Shown here: positions 41,170-54,656 of the stretch, one piece after another | How the letters are laid out: every line of letters begins with the position of its first letter | How positions within the stretch are numbered: the stretch's first letter is position 1 | Assembly (NCBI RefSeq): GCF_007858435.1 | Contig: NZ_VIGW01000002.1 | Coordinates: 310,001-374,000 of the forward strand | Source of the DNA: Tsukamurella asaccharolytica | Lineage (GTDB): Bacteria > Actinomycetota > Actinomycetes > Mycobacteriales > Mycobacteriaceae | Reading direction: 5' to 3' | DNA length: 64,000 nt | Translations under genes and position numbers: made by a program | The notes under the pieces: model-generated | The model's database searches: none | Told to the model about the DNA's origin: nothing | What the model saw: the letters and a program-made list of their open reading frames with translations, nothing else

Positions 41170-41827
41170 AAACGAACCGGGCGGCCAGAGATCGTTCATC
41201 GAGGAGGCCCGCCGCCGGCAGATCATTGCGGCGGCGGTCGAAGTGCTCGCCGACGAGGGGTACGGCCGCGCCACGCTGGCCCGCATCGCGCGCCAGGCCG
41301 GAATCTCGAAGGGCGTGATCTCCTACCACTTCGACGGCAAGGACGACCTGATGCGGCAGGTGGTGATCCACCTGTTTGTAGCCGGCGCGGAATTCATGGG
41401 TCCCAGGCTCGCTGAGCAGCACACCGCCACCGACATCCTGCGCACCTACATCGCCACGAACCTCGAGTACATCAAGACGGAGCGGCGATTCCTGGGCGCC
41501 ATGGTCGAAGTGGTCCTCAACCTGCGGAACCCGGACGGCACCCCCGCCTTCACCCCGAACGACGGCGAGCAGGAGATGCTCGCACCGCTGGCCGGAATCC
41601 TGCGCGACGGCCAGGAATCCGGCGAGTTCTCCGCCGACTTCGACGCGACGATCATGGCCCGTCTCATCCGCGACGCGATCGACGGTGCCGCCGGGCGCGC
41701 CGCACGTGATCCGTCCCTCGACCTCGACAGCCACGCGGAGCAGATGGTCCGCGTCTTCCTCGCCGCGGTGCAGCCCTCGCCGCACGGTTCCACACCCCTC
41801 GCGCCACCGGAGGACACCGATGTCTGA
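41159..41827 (+). CDS. TetR-family regulator upstream of a glycosyltransferase
   Basis: The protein has 222 residues. The HTH is RRQIIAAAVEVLADEGYGRA then TLARIARQAGISKGVISYHF. The ligand domain is helical. ATG 41159 is 7 bases after a -10-like TATTTT; the earlier in-frame ATG at 41054 lies before the promoter and is rejected. The stop overlaps the start of the membrane glycosyltransferase gene by 8 bases, so the two are cotranscribed and the regulator probably controls this operon. Confidence 0.85.
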   Translation: MRPENEPGGQRSFIEEARRRQIIAAAVEVLADEGYGRATLARIARQAGISKGVISYHFDGKDDLMRQVVIHLFVAGAEFMGPRLAEQHTATDILRTYIATNLEYIKTERRFLGAMVEVVLNLRNPDGTPAFTPNDGEQEMLAPLAGILRDGQESGEFSADFDATIMARLIRDAIDGAAGRAARDPSLDLDSHAEQMVRVFLAAVQPSPHGSTPLAPPEDTDV

Positions 41828-43331
41828 GACCGCGTCCGCCCCCGTCGACCGAATCGGCACCACCGCACCCGCGCCCGTCGCGTGGATCGCACTCGTGCCG
41901 GTCCTGCTGCTGAGCGGGATCGCCGCAGGCTTCGGCGCGAGCAAGTACCACCTGTTCGGCGACGAGCTGTACTTCATCGCCGCCGGCCACCATCTGTCGG
42001 TGAGCTACGCCGACCAGGGGCCGATCCTGCCTCTGCTGGCGCTCCTCGGCGACGCACTGCCCGGGGAATCGCTCGTGCTGTTCCGCCTGCCTTCGATCCT
42101 CCTCACGCTCGTGGGGGTCCTGATGTCGGCGTTGATCGCCCGCGAGTTCGGCGGCGGCCGGTTCGCGCAGGCACTCACCGCAGGCGCGTACGCGACCTCC
42201 ACCTTCCTGCTGTTGCAGTCCTCGCTGCTCGCAACCAACGCGATCGACACCCCACTGTGGGTGGCGATCACCTGGCTCGTGGTGCGCTGGGTCCGCACCC
42301 GGCAGGACTGGCTGCTGTTCGCAGCAGGCGCGGTGACCGCGATCGACATGCAGGTCAAGTGGCTGATCCCTGTGTTCTGGGTGTGCGCGATCGTGGCCTC
42401 ACTCGTCTGGGGCCCACGCGATCTCGCACGTCGGCCCGCCCTGTGGTTGGGCGGAGCGCTCACCGTGGCCACCATGGTGCCCGCCCTACTGTGGCAGGCG
42501 GATCGCGGCTGGCCGTACCTCCGACTGACGGAGCAGGTCGCCGAGGAGAGCCAGTACGCGGGCGGGCGCCTGCTGTTCATCCCGATCATGTTGCTCACCG
42601 CCGGCATTCTCGGTTGCCTGCTCCTGCTCTACGGCCTGTACGCCCTGATGCGCTCGGACCGGCTTCGGCCGTATCGGTTCCTCGCGCCCGCCTTCGTATT
42701 GCTGGTGATCGTCTTCGTCATCACCGCTGGCCGGCCGTACTACCCCGGAGGAATGCTGCCGGTGATCATCGCGGCCGGCGCCGTCGCCTTCGAGGCGGTA
42801 CCGAAACCTCGCCTGCGCGTGGCGATCACCGCGCCGCTGTCCTTCCTCGCTGTCGGCTCCATCGTCGTCAGCCTGCCGTTCACGCCCGAGGCCGAGATCG
42901 AGCCACCGGAGTCGGTGATGGAGGCGGGCATGAAGATCTCCGTCTACGGCCAGTTCGGCTGGCCCGAGCTGACCCGCACCGTGGAGGATTCGATCACGGA
43001 GCTCCCGGAAAGTGAACGACCGCAGGCGATCGTCGCCAGTTCCTACTGGCAGGCGTCCGCTCTGCAGCACTACGGGAAGGGGCTGCCGCCGGTCTACAGC
43101 CCGAACCGCGGCTACGGGTTCTTCGGCGAGCCCGCGGATTCGGCGACGACCGTGCTCCGCGTCATCAGCTCCGACGCCCCGTTCTCGGACGACATGTGCT
43201 CGACGTCCCGCACGCTCCGACGGTTCGACTACCGGATCGGCTTCCCCACCGCGTCGACCGCCGTGGACATCCGGCTCTGCCACCCGCGGGCGCCGTGGTC
43301 GACGCTGTGGCCGGAACTGCGCCGGATGTAG
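41820..43331 (+). CDS. Membrane glycosyltransferase, GT39/ArnT-like (GT-C fold)
   Basis: The protein has 503 residues with about 11 helices. The first external loop carries the GT-C acidic motif YHLFGDELYFIAAGHHL (DE, about residues 50-51) followed by SYADQGPILPLLA. A soluble C-terminal region (about 390-503) contains ASSYWQASALQHYGKGLPPV. This is the pattern of PMT/ArnT-type enzymes, which transfer sugars from polyprenyl phosphate carriers outside the membrane. The acceptor (wall glycan, lipid or protein) is unknown. It is translationally coupled to the TetR gene. Confidence 0.85.
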   Translation: MSETASAPVDRIGTTAPAPVAWIALVPVLLLSGIAAGFGASKYHLFGDELYFIAAGHHLSVSYADQGPILPLLALLGDALPGESLVLFRLPSILLTLVGVLMSALIAREFGGGRFAQALTAGAYATSTFLLLQSSLLATNAIDTPLWVAITWLVVRWVRTRQDWLLFAAGAVTAIDMQVKWLIPVFWVCAIVASLVWGPRDLARRPALWLGGALTVATMVPALLWQADRGWPYLRLTEQVAEESQYAGGRLLFIPIMLLTAGILGCLLLLYGLYALMRSDRLRPYRFLAPAFVLLVIVFVITAGRPYYPGGMLPVIIAAGAVAFEAVPKPRLRVAITAPLSFLAVGSIVVSLPFTPEAEIEPPESVMEAGMKISVYGQFGWPELTRTVEDSITELPESERPQAIVASSYWQASALQHYGKGLPPVYSPNRGYGFFGEPADSATTVLRVISSDAPFSDDMCSTSRTLRRFDYRIGFPTASTAVDIRLCHPRAPWSTLWPELRRM

Positions 43332-43377
43332 GAACGAGCGGCGCCACACCTCGGGAGTGCGGGGCTGGTACCTCCGC

Positions 43378-45286
<1,909 letters not shown>

Positions 45287-45313
45287 CGCGACACCCGATC
45301 CAGGAGGATCACC

Positions 45314-46510
45314 ATGGCCCACTATCGCAGCGTTGGCACCGTTCCACCCAAGCGCCACACCCAGTTCCGGCGTGAGAGCGGCGAACTGCACTATGAGGAG
45401 CTGGTCGGCGAGGAGGGCTTCTCATCGGACTCGTCCCTGCTCTACCATCGCGGCATCCCCTCAGCGATCACCTCCGCCGAGACCTGGGTACCCGGAGAGC
45501 TGAGCCTGACGCCCAACGCCCCGCTGCTCCCGCGACATCTGCGCCTGCACGACCTGTTCGACGATGCCGCAGCCCGCGCCGCGGACGCGGTCACCGGGCG
45601 GCGGCTGGTGCTGGGCAACGCGGACGTGCGAATCTCCTACGTCGCGGCGGGAGGCCCATCGCCGCTGTACCGCAATGCGATCGGCGACGAGTGCGTTTTC
45701 GTCGAGGAGGGTTCGGGAGTCGTCGAAACCGTCTTCGGCGTCCTCGAATTCCGCACCGGCGATTACGTGGTGATCCCCCGCGCGACCACCCACCGCTGGG
45801 TTCCGGCGGCGGGGACGACGATGCGCGCCTACACCATCGAGGCCTGCGGCGGGGGCGGCGGGCACATCGCGCCACCGAAGCGGTACCTGTCGCGTTACGG
45901 CCAGCTGCTCGAGCACGCGCCGTACTGCGAGCGGGACCTGCACGGCCCGTCGGGGCCTCTGCTGCGCGAGGCGACCGACGTGGAGCTCTTGGTCAAGCAT
46001 CGCGGTCCGAACGGCGCCACCGGCACGCGTTACGTGCTGCCGACGCACCCGTTCGACGTCGTCGGATGGGACGGCTGTCTCTACCCCTACACCTTCAACG
46101 TCGCGGACTTCGAGCCGATCACGGGCCGAGTGCACCAGCCGCCGCCGGTGCATCAGGTCTTCGAAGGACCGGGCTTCGTGATCTGCAACTTCGTGCCGCG
46201 CAAGGTCGACTACCACCCGCTGTCCATCCCGGTGCCGTACTACCACTCGAACGTCGACTCCGACGAGGTGATGTTCTACGTGGCCGGCGACTACGAGGCA
46301 CGCAGGGGCACCGGCATCGGCCCGGGGTCGATCTCCCTGCACCCCGGCGGCCACGCGCACGGTCCGCAGCCGGGCGCGATGGAGGGCAGCATCGGACGGG
46401 ACAGGTTCGACGAGCTCGCCGTCATGGTCGATACCTTCGCGCCCCTACAGCTGGGCGAGGGCGGGCGAGCAGTGGACGACGGTGTGTACTACCGCAGTTG
46501 GTCGCGATGA
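45314..46510 (+). CDS. hmgA: Homogentisate 1,2-dioxygenase
   Basis: The protein has 398 residues and a cupin fold. The iron site is in PYYHSNVDSDEVMFYVAGDY (His about 311, Glu about 317), then HPGGHAHGPQPG (His about 341). It opens the ring of homogentisate to maleylacetoacetate. An ideal ribosome site, AGGAGG (45302-45307), precedes ATG 45314. The stop overlaps the next gene (ATGA). Confidence 0.94.
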   Translation: MAHYRSVGTVPPKRHTQFRRESGELHYEELVGEEGFSSDSSLLYHRGIPSAITSAETWVPGELSLTPNAPLLPRHLRLHDLFDDAAARAADAVTGRRLVLGNADVRISYVAAGGPSPLYRNAIGDECVFVEEGSGVVETVFGVLEFRTGDYVVIPRATTHRWVPAAGTTMRAYTIEACGGGGGHIAPPKRYLSRYGQLLEHAPYCERDLHGPSGPLLREATDVELLVKHRGPNGATGTRYVLPTHPFDVVGWDGCLYPYTFNVADFEPITGRVHQPPPVHQVFEGPGFVICNFVPRKVDYHPLSIPVPYYHSNVDSDEVMFYVAGDYEARRGTGIGPGSISLHPGGHAHGPQPGAMEGSIGRDRFDELAVMVDTFAPLQLGEGGRAVDDGVYYRSWSR

Positions 46511-47352
46511 GCCCGCTCCTCGCGGCGCTCGTCGACGACGCGGGCCTGTTCCCGCCCACCGCTCTGTCGATGGGCGAGTCCCTGGCACGCCACCGGCGCG
46601 ACCTCGTGGCGGACGATCCGATGCTCACGCAGCGGTTCCTCTGCCCGGCGGAACGGATCGACGAACTGCGCGCCGGACTCGCCGTCGACGATCGGATCTC
46701 GCTGGGCCTCATCGCCTCCGCGGCCACGCCCGATGGCACTCTCGCCGCCGCGGCCGCGGCGGTCGACGCCGATCCTCGCCTCCGGCTCGCGCTGGTGGAG
46801 ATCGCCCGCGGTCCTGTCGATCTGGCCGCGATTCTTCCGGTCGCGACCGCCTCCGGCACGCCGGTCTACGTCGAGGCACCGGATCGCGCGGACACGCCGC
46901 GGCTGGCAGCGCTGCTCGCCGGGCGCGGAGCAGGGGTGAAGATCCGGTGCGGCGGCGCGTCCGCAGAGCAGTTCCCGCACCCGGCCGAGGTCGCCGACGC
47001 CCTCCTGGCGGCGGCCGACGCGAACGTCCCCGTGAAGGCGACGGCGGGGTTGCACCACGCGGTGCGACACCGAGATCCGAGCACCGGCTTCACCCACCAC
47101 GGTTTCCTCAACCTGCTGCTCGCCGCCGCGCACGCTGCGACCGGTGATGGCCGCGCAGCGGTGACCGCGGTGCTGGAGAGCACAGACGGCGCCGCACTCG
47201 CCGCACAGGCCCGCGGACTCCCGCCCGACGGGGCCGCCGCGGCCCGCCGTCTCCTCCGCGCCTACGGCTCCTGCAGCACCGCAACCCCACCCGCCGAGGC
47301 CGCGGCCCTCGGCCTCACCCCCGCCCCTCTGACCGAAGGACAGCGAACGTGA
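46507..47352 (+). CDS. Uncharacterised protein of the tyrosine degradation operon
   Basis: The protein has 281 residues. It is coupled on both sides: ATGA overlap with hmgA and GTGA overlap with fahA. Repeating strand-helix units suggest an alpha/beta barrel (SLGLIASAATPDG, RLALVEIARGPVDLA, GVKIRCGGASAEQFPHP, VPVKATAGLHHAVRHRD, with conserved-looking Lys, Cys and His). No known catalytic family is recognised. Maleylacetoacetate isomerase, the step between HmgA and FahA, is otherwise missing here, and this gene occupies exactly that position. A role in that step is a hypothesis only. Confidence 0.75.
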   Translation: MSPLLAALVDDAGLFPPTALSMGESLARHRRDLVADDPMLTQRFLCPAERIDELRAGLAVDDRISLGLIASAATPDGTLAAAAAAVDADPRLRLALVEIARGPVDLAAILPVATASGTPVYVEAPDRADTPRLAALLAGRGAGVKIRCGGASAEQFPHPAEVADALLAAADANVPVKATAGLHHAVRHRDPSTGFTHHGFLNLLLAAAHAATGDGRAAVTAVLESTDGAALAAQARGLPPDGAAAARRLLRAYGSCSTATPPAEAAALGLTPAPLTEGQRT

Positions 47353-48545
47353 CCACCACCTGGGCACCCGTGCCCGCCGGCTCCGGCTTCGGCGTCGAGA
47401 ACCTGCCCTACGGCGTCTTCCGACCCACCGGAGCGCGACCACGTGTGGGGGTGCGGATCGGCGATCACGTGCTCGACCTCGCAGCCGCACTGGACGATCC
47501 GGTCTTCGCAGAACCGTCGCTGAACGGCTTCCTGGCCCGCGGCAGCACAGAGTGGCGCCGGGTCCGGGACGAGATCGTCGCGCTGCTCACCGATCCGGCG
47601 CGCGCGGCCGAGGGCGCGACCGCGCTGCACCCGCTCGCGGACGTGACGCTGCTGCTGCCCTTCGAGGTCGCCGACTACGTCGACTTCTACGCGAGCGAGC
47701 ACCACGCAACCAACCTTGGTCGCCTGTTCCGTCCGGATTCCGCTGCGCTGCTGCCGAACTGGAAACATTTGCCCGTCGGCTACCACGGGCGGGCGGGTAC
47801 CGTCGTCGCGTCGGGGACACCGGTCGTGCGGCCGGCCGGGCAACGGAAGGCACCGTCGGACGAATCCCCCGTGTTCGGCCCGTCCGTGCGACTGGACATC
47901 GAGGCGGAGCTCGGGTTCGTCGTCGGAGCGGGCAGCGCCGCCGGAGAGCCGGTGGGCACCGCCGGTTTCGCCCAGCACGTCTTCGGCGTCTGCATCGTCA
48001 ACGACTGGTCCGCCCGCGACATCCAGGCCTGGGAGTACGTGCCGCTGGGTCCGCTCCTCGGCAAGAGCTTCGCGACCTCGATCTCGCCGTGGATCGTGCC
48101 GCTGGACGCCCTGGCGGCCGCGCGGGTCGCGACGCCCCCGCAGTCGCCCGAGCCGCTCCCCCACCTGCGCGAGGTCACGGATTGGGGCCTCGACATCGAG
48201 CTCGCGGTCGAGCTCAACGGCGAGACGGTCTCCCGACCGCCCTATGCGCCGATGTACTGGTCACCCGCGCAGATGCTGGCCCACATGACCTCGAACGGCG
48301 CGCGGCTGCGCACCGGCGACCTGTTCGCGTCCGGCACCATCTCGGGTCCCGAGCGCGATCAGCGCGGCTCGCTCATCGAACTCACCTGGAACGGCGCCGA
48401 ACCGCTGCAACTGGCTGACGGCTCCGAGCGCACCTTCCTCGCGGACGGCGACGTCGTCACCATCCGCGCGACCGCCCCCGGCCCGAACGGCACCCGCATC
48501 GACCTCGGCGAAGTGACGGGGCGGGTCGCACCCACCCCGACCTGA
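47349..48545 (+). CDS. fahA: Fumarylacetoacetase
   Basis: The protein has 398 residues. A small N-terminal domain is followed by the FAH fold: DFYASEHHATNLGRLF, KHLPVGYHGRAGTVVASG, LDIEAELGFVVGAGS (metal-binding glutamates), VNDWSARDIQAWEYVPLG (metal-binding aspartate) and GKSFATSISPWIV. It hydrolyses fumarylacetoacetate to fumarate and acetoacetate, the last step of tyrosine breakdown. A GTG start overlaps the preceding stop. A long perfect terminator hairpin follows. Confidence 0.94.
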   Translation: MTTTWAPVPAGSGFGVENLPYGVFRPTGARPRVGVRIGDHVLDLAAALDDPVFAEPSLNGFLARGSTEWRRVRDEIVALLTDPARAAEGATALHPLADVTLLLPFEVADYVDFYASEHHATNLGRLFRPDSAALLPNWKHLPVGYHGRAGTVVASGTPVVRPAGQRKAPSDESPVFGPSVRLDIEAELGFVVGAGSAAGEPVGTAGFAQHVFGVCIVNDWSARDIQAWEYVPLGPLLGKSFATSISPWIVPLDALAAARVATPPQSPEPLPHLREVTDWGLDIELAVELNGETVSRPPYAPMYWSPAQMLAHMTSNGARLRTGDLFASGTISGPERDQRGSLIELTWNGAEPLQLADGSERTFLADGDVVTIRATAPGPNGTRIDLGEVTGRVAPTPT

Positions 48546-48604
48546 CGGCGGACCGTCGGGCCACCCACGATGCGAGCCCGTGCGTTTCGGGCCTGCGAAG
48601 CGCA

Positions 48605-48643
48605 GAAACCCCGCCTGACCAGGTACTGGTCAGGCGGGGTTTC
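48605..48643. terminator. Bidirectional terminator between fahA and cspA
   Basis: GAAACCCCGCCTGACC (48605-48620) pairs perfectly over 16 bases with GGTCAGGCGGGGTTTC (48628-48643) around a 7-base loop. The TTTC ends serve both the tyrosine operon and the convergent cold-shock gene. Confidence 0.85.
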
Positions 48644-48671
48644 GGAACGCTTGCTGCGTCGGTCTGTTGCG

Positions 48672-48884
48672 TTACGCCAGCGTCTGGACGGCGACGGCCT
48701 GGGGGCCGCGATCGCCAGCCTGCTCGTCGAAGCTGACACGGTCATTCTCGTTGAGGCTGCGGAAGCCGCCGTTGCTGACAATGCCGGAGAAGTGGACGAA
48801 GAGGTCCTTGCTGCCGGAGTCCGGGGTGATGAACCCGAAGCCCTTGTCGGCGTTGAACCACTTGACGGTGCCCTGCTGAGCCAT
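48672..48884 (-). CDS. Cold-shock protein (CspA family)
   Basis: The 70-residue OB-fold protein has both RNA-binding motifs: [20 protein letters not shown] (RNP1, KGFGFI) and DLFVHFSGI (RNP2, VHFS). The ATG at 48884 has a good ribosome site (AGGAGAG). The leader of more than 100 bases is A+T-richer and contains a hairpin, as is usual for cold-inducible csp genes. It acts as an RNA chaperone in the cytoplasm. Confidence 0.93.
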   Translation of the reverse strand: MAQQGTVKWFNADKGFGFITPDSGSKDLFVHFSGIVSNGGFRSLNENDRVSFDEQAGDRGPQAVAVQTLA

Positions 48885-48915
48885 GCGATTACTCTCCTGA
48901 GTATCAAAAGTGTTG

Positions 48916-48938
48916 CAGGATCGAATGTATCGATCCTG
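48916..48938 (-). promoter_or_regulatory. Hairpin in the cold-shock gene leader
   Basis: CAGGATCG-aatgtat-CGATCCTG forms an 8-bp stem 32-54 bases before the cold-shock start codon, in a leader of lower G+C. It may fold differently with temperature; that is inference. Confidence 0.4.
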
Positions 48939-49118
48939 GGTGTGCGGAGGTACGCAAAAACCAAGCTGTCGGAAATGCTTACGGAGAATGAATGTGCCGC
49001 CGCGGAAAATCTTCGCGAAACTAGCCACCAAGAAAATCAACCAACTCCACAGTAGCAGACATTGAGCTCGGCGGCCAGGTCGATCGACGGAAGTGCCCGG
49101 CCGGCCCACCTCGCGTCG

Positions 49119-51412
<2,294 letters not shown>

Positions 51413-51562
51413 GTGGAACCTCTCCGTTGCGGTCTTCGATGTGCGTCTTGATCGTACCGACCTGGGTTCTTCGCTCCGGAGGCGCCGCTTCCAAGTGGTG
51501 CGCAACCCACCGTTCAGCGCAATCGCGGATAATCGGCGGGAACGCGAACACAGGAGATCCCC

Positions 51563-52276
51563 ATGAATCCCTACGGCGGCCCGAACGGCGGCCCGAACCC
51601 CGGCCAGAACGCCGGCGGTCGTCCCGCCGGGCAGCCGGGCGCACAGCCCGCTGCCCAGCCCGGACAGTGGCAGGCCAGCTACCCGCAGGGCGGGTACCCC
51701 GCGGGGCCCCCGCCGCACTGGAACGGCCCCGCCGGCGGCGGCACGGGTGGTGGGAACGGTGGCGGAAACAAGGGCCTGATCATCGCGGTGGTCGCGATCG
51801 TGGCCGTGGTCGCCGTCGCCGGAGCGGTCGCCCTCGGCCTCGGTCTCAGGAATTCCGGCGAGACGACGGCGTCACCCGTCACCTTCTCCGCCGGAGCCAC
51901 CACGACGGCGGGCGCCCCGACGACGGGTGCCGTGACGCCACCCAGCGAACCCGCCACCCAATCCGACGGCTTCCTCACGACCGCACCGAAGACCACCACC
52001 GGCGCGGGCACCGGCCAGACGGTGCGGCTCAAGCTCTCGGCGACCGGCAACGGCGCGGGCGCGGTCCTCGTGGTCGGCGTGCAGGGCAGCACCATCCCGA
52101 AGGCCTCGTCGCTGCCCTGGGAGTGGCAGGGCACCGCGACGATCGGCAACACCATGTCGCTCGTCGTGACCGGCAGGGGCCCCGTGACCTGCACCATCGT
52201 GGTCAACGAGCAGGAGTTCACCCAGTCGGGCAACAACGCCGTGAACTGCACGATCACCCGGGTCGCCGCTCCGTGA
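51563..52276 (+). CDS. MmpS-like membrane-anchored protein
   Basis: The protein has 237 residues. A cytoplasmic Pro/Gly/Gln-rich head (about 1-65, with [10 protein letters not shown] repeats) leads to one transmembrane helix ([20 protein letters not shown]). A Thr/Ser/Ala-rich stalk then leads to a strand-rich external domain, [40 protein letters not shown], with two cysteines (VTCTIVV, VNCTI). That domain resembles the MmpS fold, but no MmpL transporter is adjacent. ATG 51563 has a GGAGAT ribosome site. The next gene begins close to or overlapping its end. Confidence 0.72.
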   Translation: MNPYGGPNGGPNPGQNAGGRPAGQPGAQPAAQPGQWQASYPQGGYPAGPPPHWNGPAGGGTGGGNGGGNKGLIIAVVAIVAVVAVAGAVALGLGLRNSGETTASPVTFSAGATTTAGAPTTGAVTPPSEPATQSDGFLTTAPKTTTGAGTGQTVRLKLSATGNGAGAVLVVGVQGSTIPKASSLPWEWQGTATIGNTMSLVVTGRGPVTCTIVVNEQEFTQSGNNAVNCTITRVAAP

Positions 52277-52332
52277 CCTCGGCCGGCGCGCGCGGGGGCG
52301 ACGCGCCGGGCACCGTCGGTACGATGCAAGCC

Positions 52333-53544
52333 GTGCCGACCGCCCCCGACCTCGCCGACACCGGAGCCGCGACGGCACCGTCGTCCCTGCTCGACCGCAC
52401 CCGTGACGTCTGGCTGCCGATCGTCGTGTATCTCGCGATTCGCGGCATCGGGCTCGCGGTGCTCGCGAGGTTCGCGCAGCTCCGCAACCAGAATCTCGCC
52501 GATCTTCTGACGGCCTGGGACGGCAAGTGGATGATCGGCCTCGCCACCTACGGCTACAACGACATGCCCTGGCGGTTCGTCGACGCGCGAGGCGAGCACA
52601 CCGCGGACACCGCCTACGCCTTCTTCCCGGGCTTCCCCATGCTGGTGCGGGCGGTGGCGCAGCTGCCCGGCTTCGATGCCTACCGCGCCGCCCTCACGGT
52701 CAACGTGATCCTGGGCTGCGCGGCGGCAGTCGCGGCGTACCGCCTGGGGCGCCTGTGCGTCGAACACATGCCGCAGGTGCCCGCCCACCTCGCCGAACGC
52801 GCCGGCCTCCTGACGACGGTGCTGTTCGCGGCCGCACCGATGTCCATCGTGCTCACGATGGCCTACACGGAGGCCCTCTACTGCGCGCTGGCCGGCTGGG
52901 CGCTGGTCGGCGTCATGGAACGCAAATGGATCCTCGCGGGGATCTGCACGGCCCTGGCCGGCTTCTGCCGGCCCACGTCGGTGGTCCTGATCGGAGTCGT
53001 CGCGCTCGCCGCGCTGCTCGTGGTGCTGTCGTCCGGCGGTACCGAGCGCGTCAGGGCCGCGCTCTGCGTGCTGCTGGCCCCTCTGGGATGGGTGACGTAT
53101 CTGGCGGTCGTGGCACGCCACACCGGCAGCCCGACGGGCTGGTTCCGGATCCAGACGGAGGGTTGGGGGACGACCTTCGACCTCGGCGCGCAGACGTGGC
53201 AGTTCGTCAATTATGCGCTGATCAACGGCTCGGACATCGCGGATCTCTCGGTGGTCGCGCTGCTCATCGCGTCGATCCTGCTGATCGTGCTCGCGGTCCG
53301 CGCCAAGATGCCCTGGCCGATCACGCTGTACGGCGCGCTGGTCGTGATCTCGCTGCTCGGCTCGGGCGGCCTCATGATGTCGCGCCCCCGCCTGCTCCTG
53401 CCCGCGTTCGTGCTCTTGATCCCGATCGCCATCGCGCTGGCGAAGACCTCGACCCGCACGCAGATCTGGACCTGTGCCGGCATCGTCACGATCACCTGCT
53501 GGTACGGCGCGCACATGGTGAGCGTGTACCCGCACGCCATGTAA
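52333..53544 (+). CDS. Membrane mannosyltransferase-like protein (PIG-V-type GT-C)
   Basis: The protein has 403 residues and about 10 helices. The first loop has LLTAWDGKWMIGLATYGYND, with the WDGxWY-like acidic motif of PIG-V/GT-C mannosyltransferases, and then YAFFPGFPMLVRAV. These enzymes add mannose from polyprenyl phosphate outside the membrane, e.g. to lipoglycans. Three starts are possible: GTG 52273 overlapping the previous stop, ATG 52324, and GTG 52333, chosen because TACGAT lies 7 bases before it. The conserved part begins after all three. Confidence 0.78.
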   Translation: MPTAPDLADTGAATAPSSLLDRTRDVWLPIVVYLAIRGIGLAVLARFAQLRNQNLADLLTAWDGKWMIGLATYGYNDMPWRFVDARGEHTADTAYAFFPGFPMLVRAVAQLPGFDAYRAALTVNVILGCAAAVAAYRLGRLCVEHMPQVPAHLAERAGLLTTVLFAAAPMSIVLTMAYTEALYCALAGWALVGVMERKWILAGICTALAGFCRPTSVVLIGVVALAALLVVLSSGGTERVRAALCVLLAPLGWVTYLAVVARHTGSPTGWFRIQTEGWGTTFDLGAQTWQFVNYALINGSDIADLSVVALLIASILLIVLAVRAKMPWPITLYGALVVISLLGSGGLMMSRPRLLLPAFVLLIPIAIALAKTSTRTQIWTCAGIVTITCWYGAHMVSVYPHAM

Positions 53545-53563
53545 GAACGGCGCGGGCAGGCGC

Positions 53564-53767
53564 TCAGGCGCGCAGACTGAGCGGGCGGAGGTCCACCCAC
53601 GCCGACTCGATGTATTCGAGGCACTCGGTCCGGGAACGGCCGCCCTCGCCGAAGGCGACGGTCCACCCGCGCGGAGTCTCCCGGAACGTGGGCCACAGGG
53701 AGTGCTGGCCTTCGTCGTTGACCAACACGACGAACTCGCCGGACTCGTCGTCGAAGGGGTTGATCAT
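53564..53767 (-). CDS. MbtH-like protein
   Basis: The 67-residue protein has the MbtH hallmarks: [35 protein letters not shown] and the C-terminal ESAWVDLRP. MbtH proteins bind adenylation domains of peptide synthetases and are needed for their folding or activity. AGGAGG lies just before the ATG. It is the last gene of the NRPS operon, 49 bases after the ABC permease, and must serve the A domains of 54653-64000. Confidence 0.95.
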   Translation of the reverse strand: MINPFDDESGEFVVLVNDEGQHSLWPTFRETPRGWTVAFGEGGRSRTECLEYIESAWVDLRPLSLRA

Positions 53768-53816
53768 GGGTGTTCCTCCTTGTTCACAGGGATCCGGGGT
53801 CGGTTCGTTCGGGCCG

Positions 53817-54656
53817 TCAGTGCTTCGTGTACGCACGGACGGCGAGGGGCACGATGATCGCGATCATCGCGAGGGAGACGAGGGCCGAGTACGCCGTCGC
53901 GTGCTGAGCGGCCCAGTTGATCGGCTCGTCCACCACGGGTTTCGGGCTGATGGGGTTTCCGAAGGCCTCGCGCAAGGAGCGCGCCATGGAGGTCACGGGG
54001 TTCCACGAGGCGATGGTGCGGAGCGGGCCGGGCAGGTCGCCGGAGGCGATGAACGCCGAGGAGATGAAGGCCATCGGGAACATGACGATCATGCACACGG
54101 CCTGGGCGGACTCGGGGGTCGATACCGAGAGCCCGATGAGCGCGCCGAGCCAAGACATCGCGAAGCCGAAGAGGAACAGCGTGGCCAGCGAGATCGCCGC
54201 GTCGACCCAGCTGCCCCGGAACCGCCAGCCCACCGCGAGGCCTACGAGCAGCATCACCGCCACGCTGATCACGTTGACGACGAGGTCGGACGTGGTGCGG
54301 CCGACCATCACGGCGAGGCGCGACATGGGAAGTGAGCTGAACCGGTCGATGATGCCGTTCTTCATGTCCGAGGCCACGCCGATCGCGGTGGGACCGGAGC
54401 TGAAGGCCACCGTCTGCACGAGGATGCCGGCGAGCAGGAACTCGCGGTAGCGGTCGCCGCCGACCTCGCCGCCGAGCGCCGAGCCGAAGACGTAGCTGAA
54501 CAGCAGCACGAACATGATCGGCTGCACCGTCGCGCCCAGGAGCAACTGCGGGATCCGGATCAGCGTCGTCAGGTTGCGGCGGGTCATCACCGCGCAGTCG
54601 CTGAGGAATCCGCCCAGCGACGGCTCCCGCTCCCGCGGGAAGGTGATCGCGGTCAT
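53817..54656 (-). CDS. ABC-2 type permease (DrrB-like), partner of the NRPS-fused ATPase
   Basis: The protein has 279 residues and six helices. The ABC-2 pattern is [60 protein letters not shown] (coupling region) and [20 protein letters not shown]. This is the DrrB type that exports antibiotics and lipids. Its ATG overlaps the stop of the NRPS gene (ATGA), whose last 320 residues are the matching DrrA-type ATPase. The permease therefore docks with an ATPase that is covalently part of the synthetase. Confidence 0.92.
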   Translation of the reverse strand: MTAITFPREREPSLGGFLSDCAVMTRRNLTTLIRIPQLLLGATVQPIMFVLLFSYVFGSALGGEVGGDRYREFLLAGILVQTVAFSSGPTAIGVASDMKNGIIDRFSSLPMSRLAVMVGRTTSDLVVNVISVAVMLLVGLAVGWRFRGSWVDAAISLATLFLFGFAMSWLGALIGLSVSTPESAQAVCMIVMFPMAFISSAFIASGDLPGPLRTIASWNPVTSMARSLREAFGNPISPKPVVDEPINWAAQHATAYSALVSLAMIAIIVPLAVRAYTKH

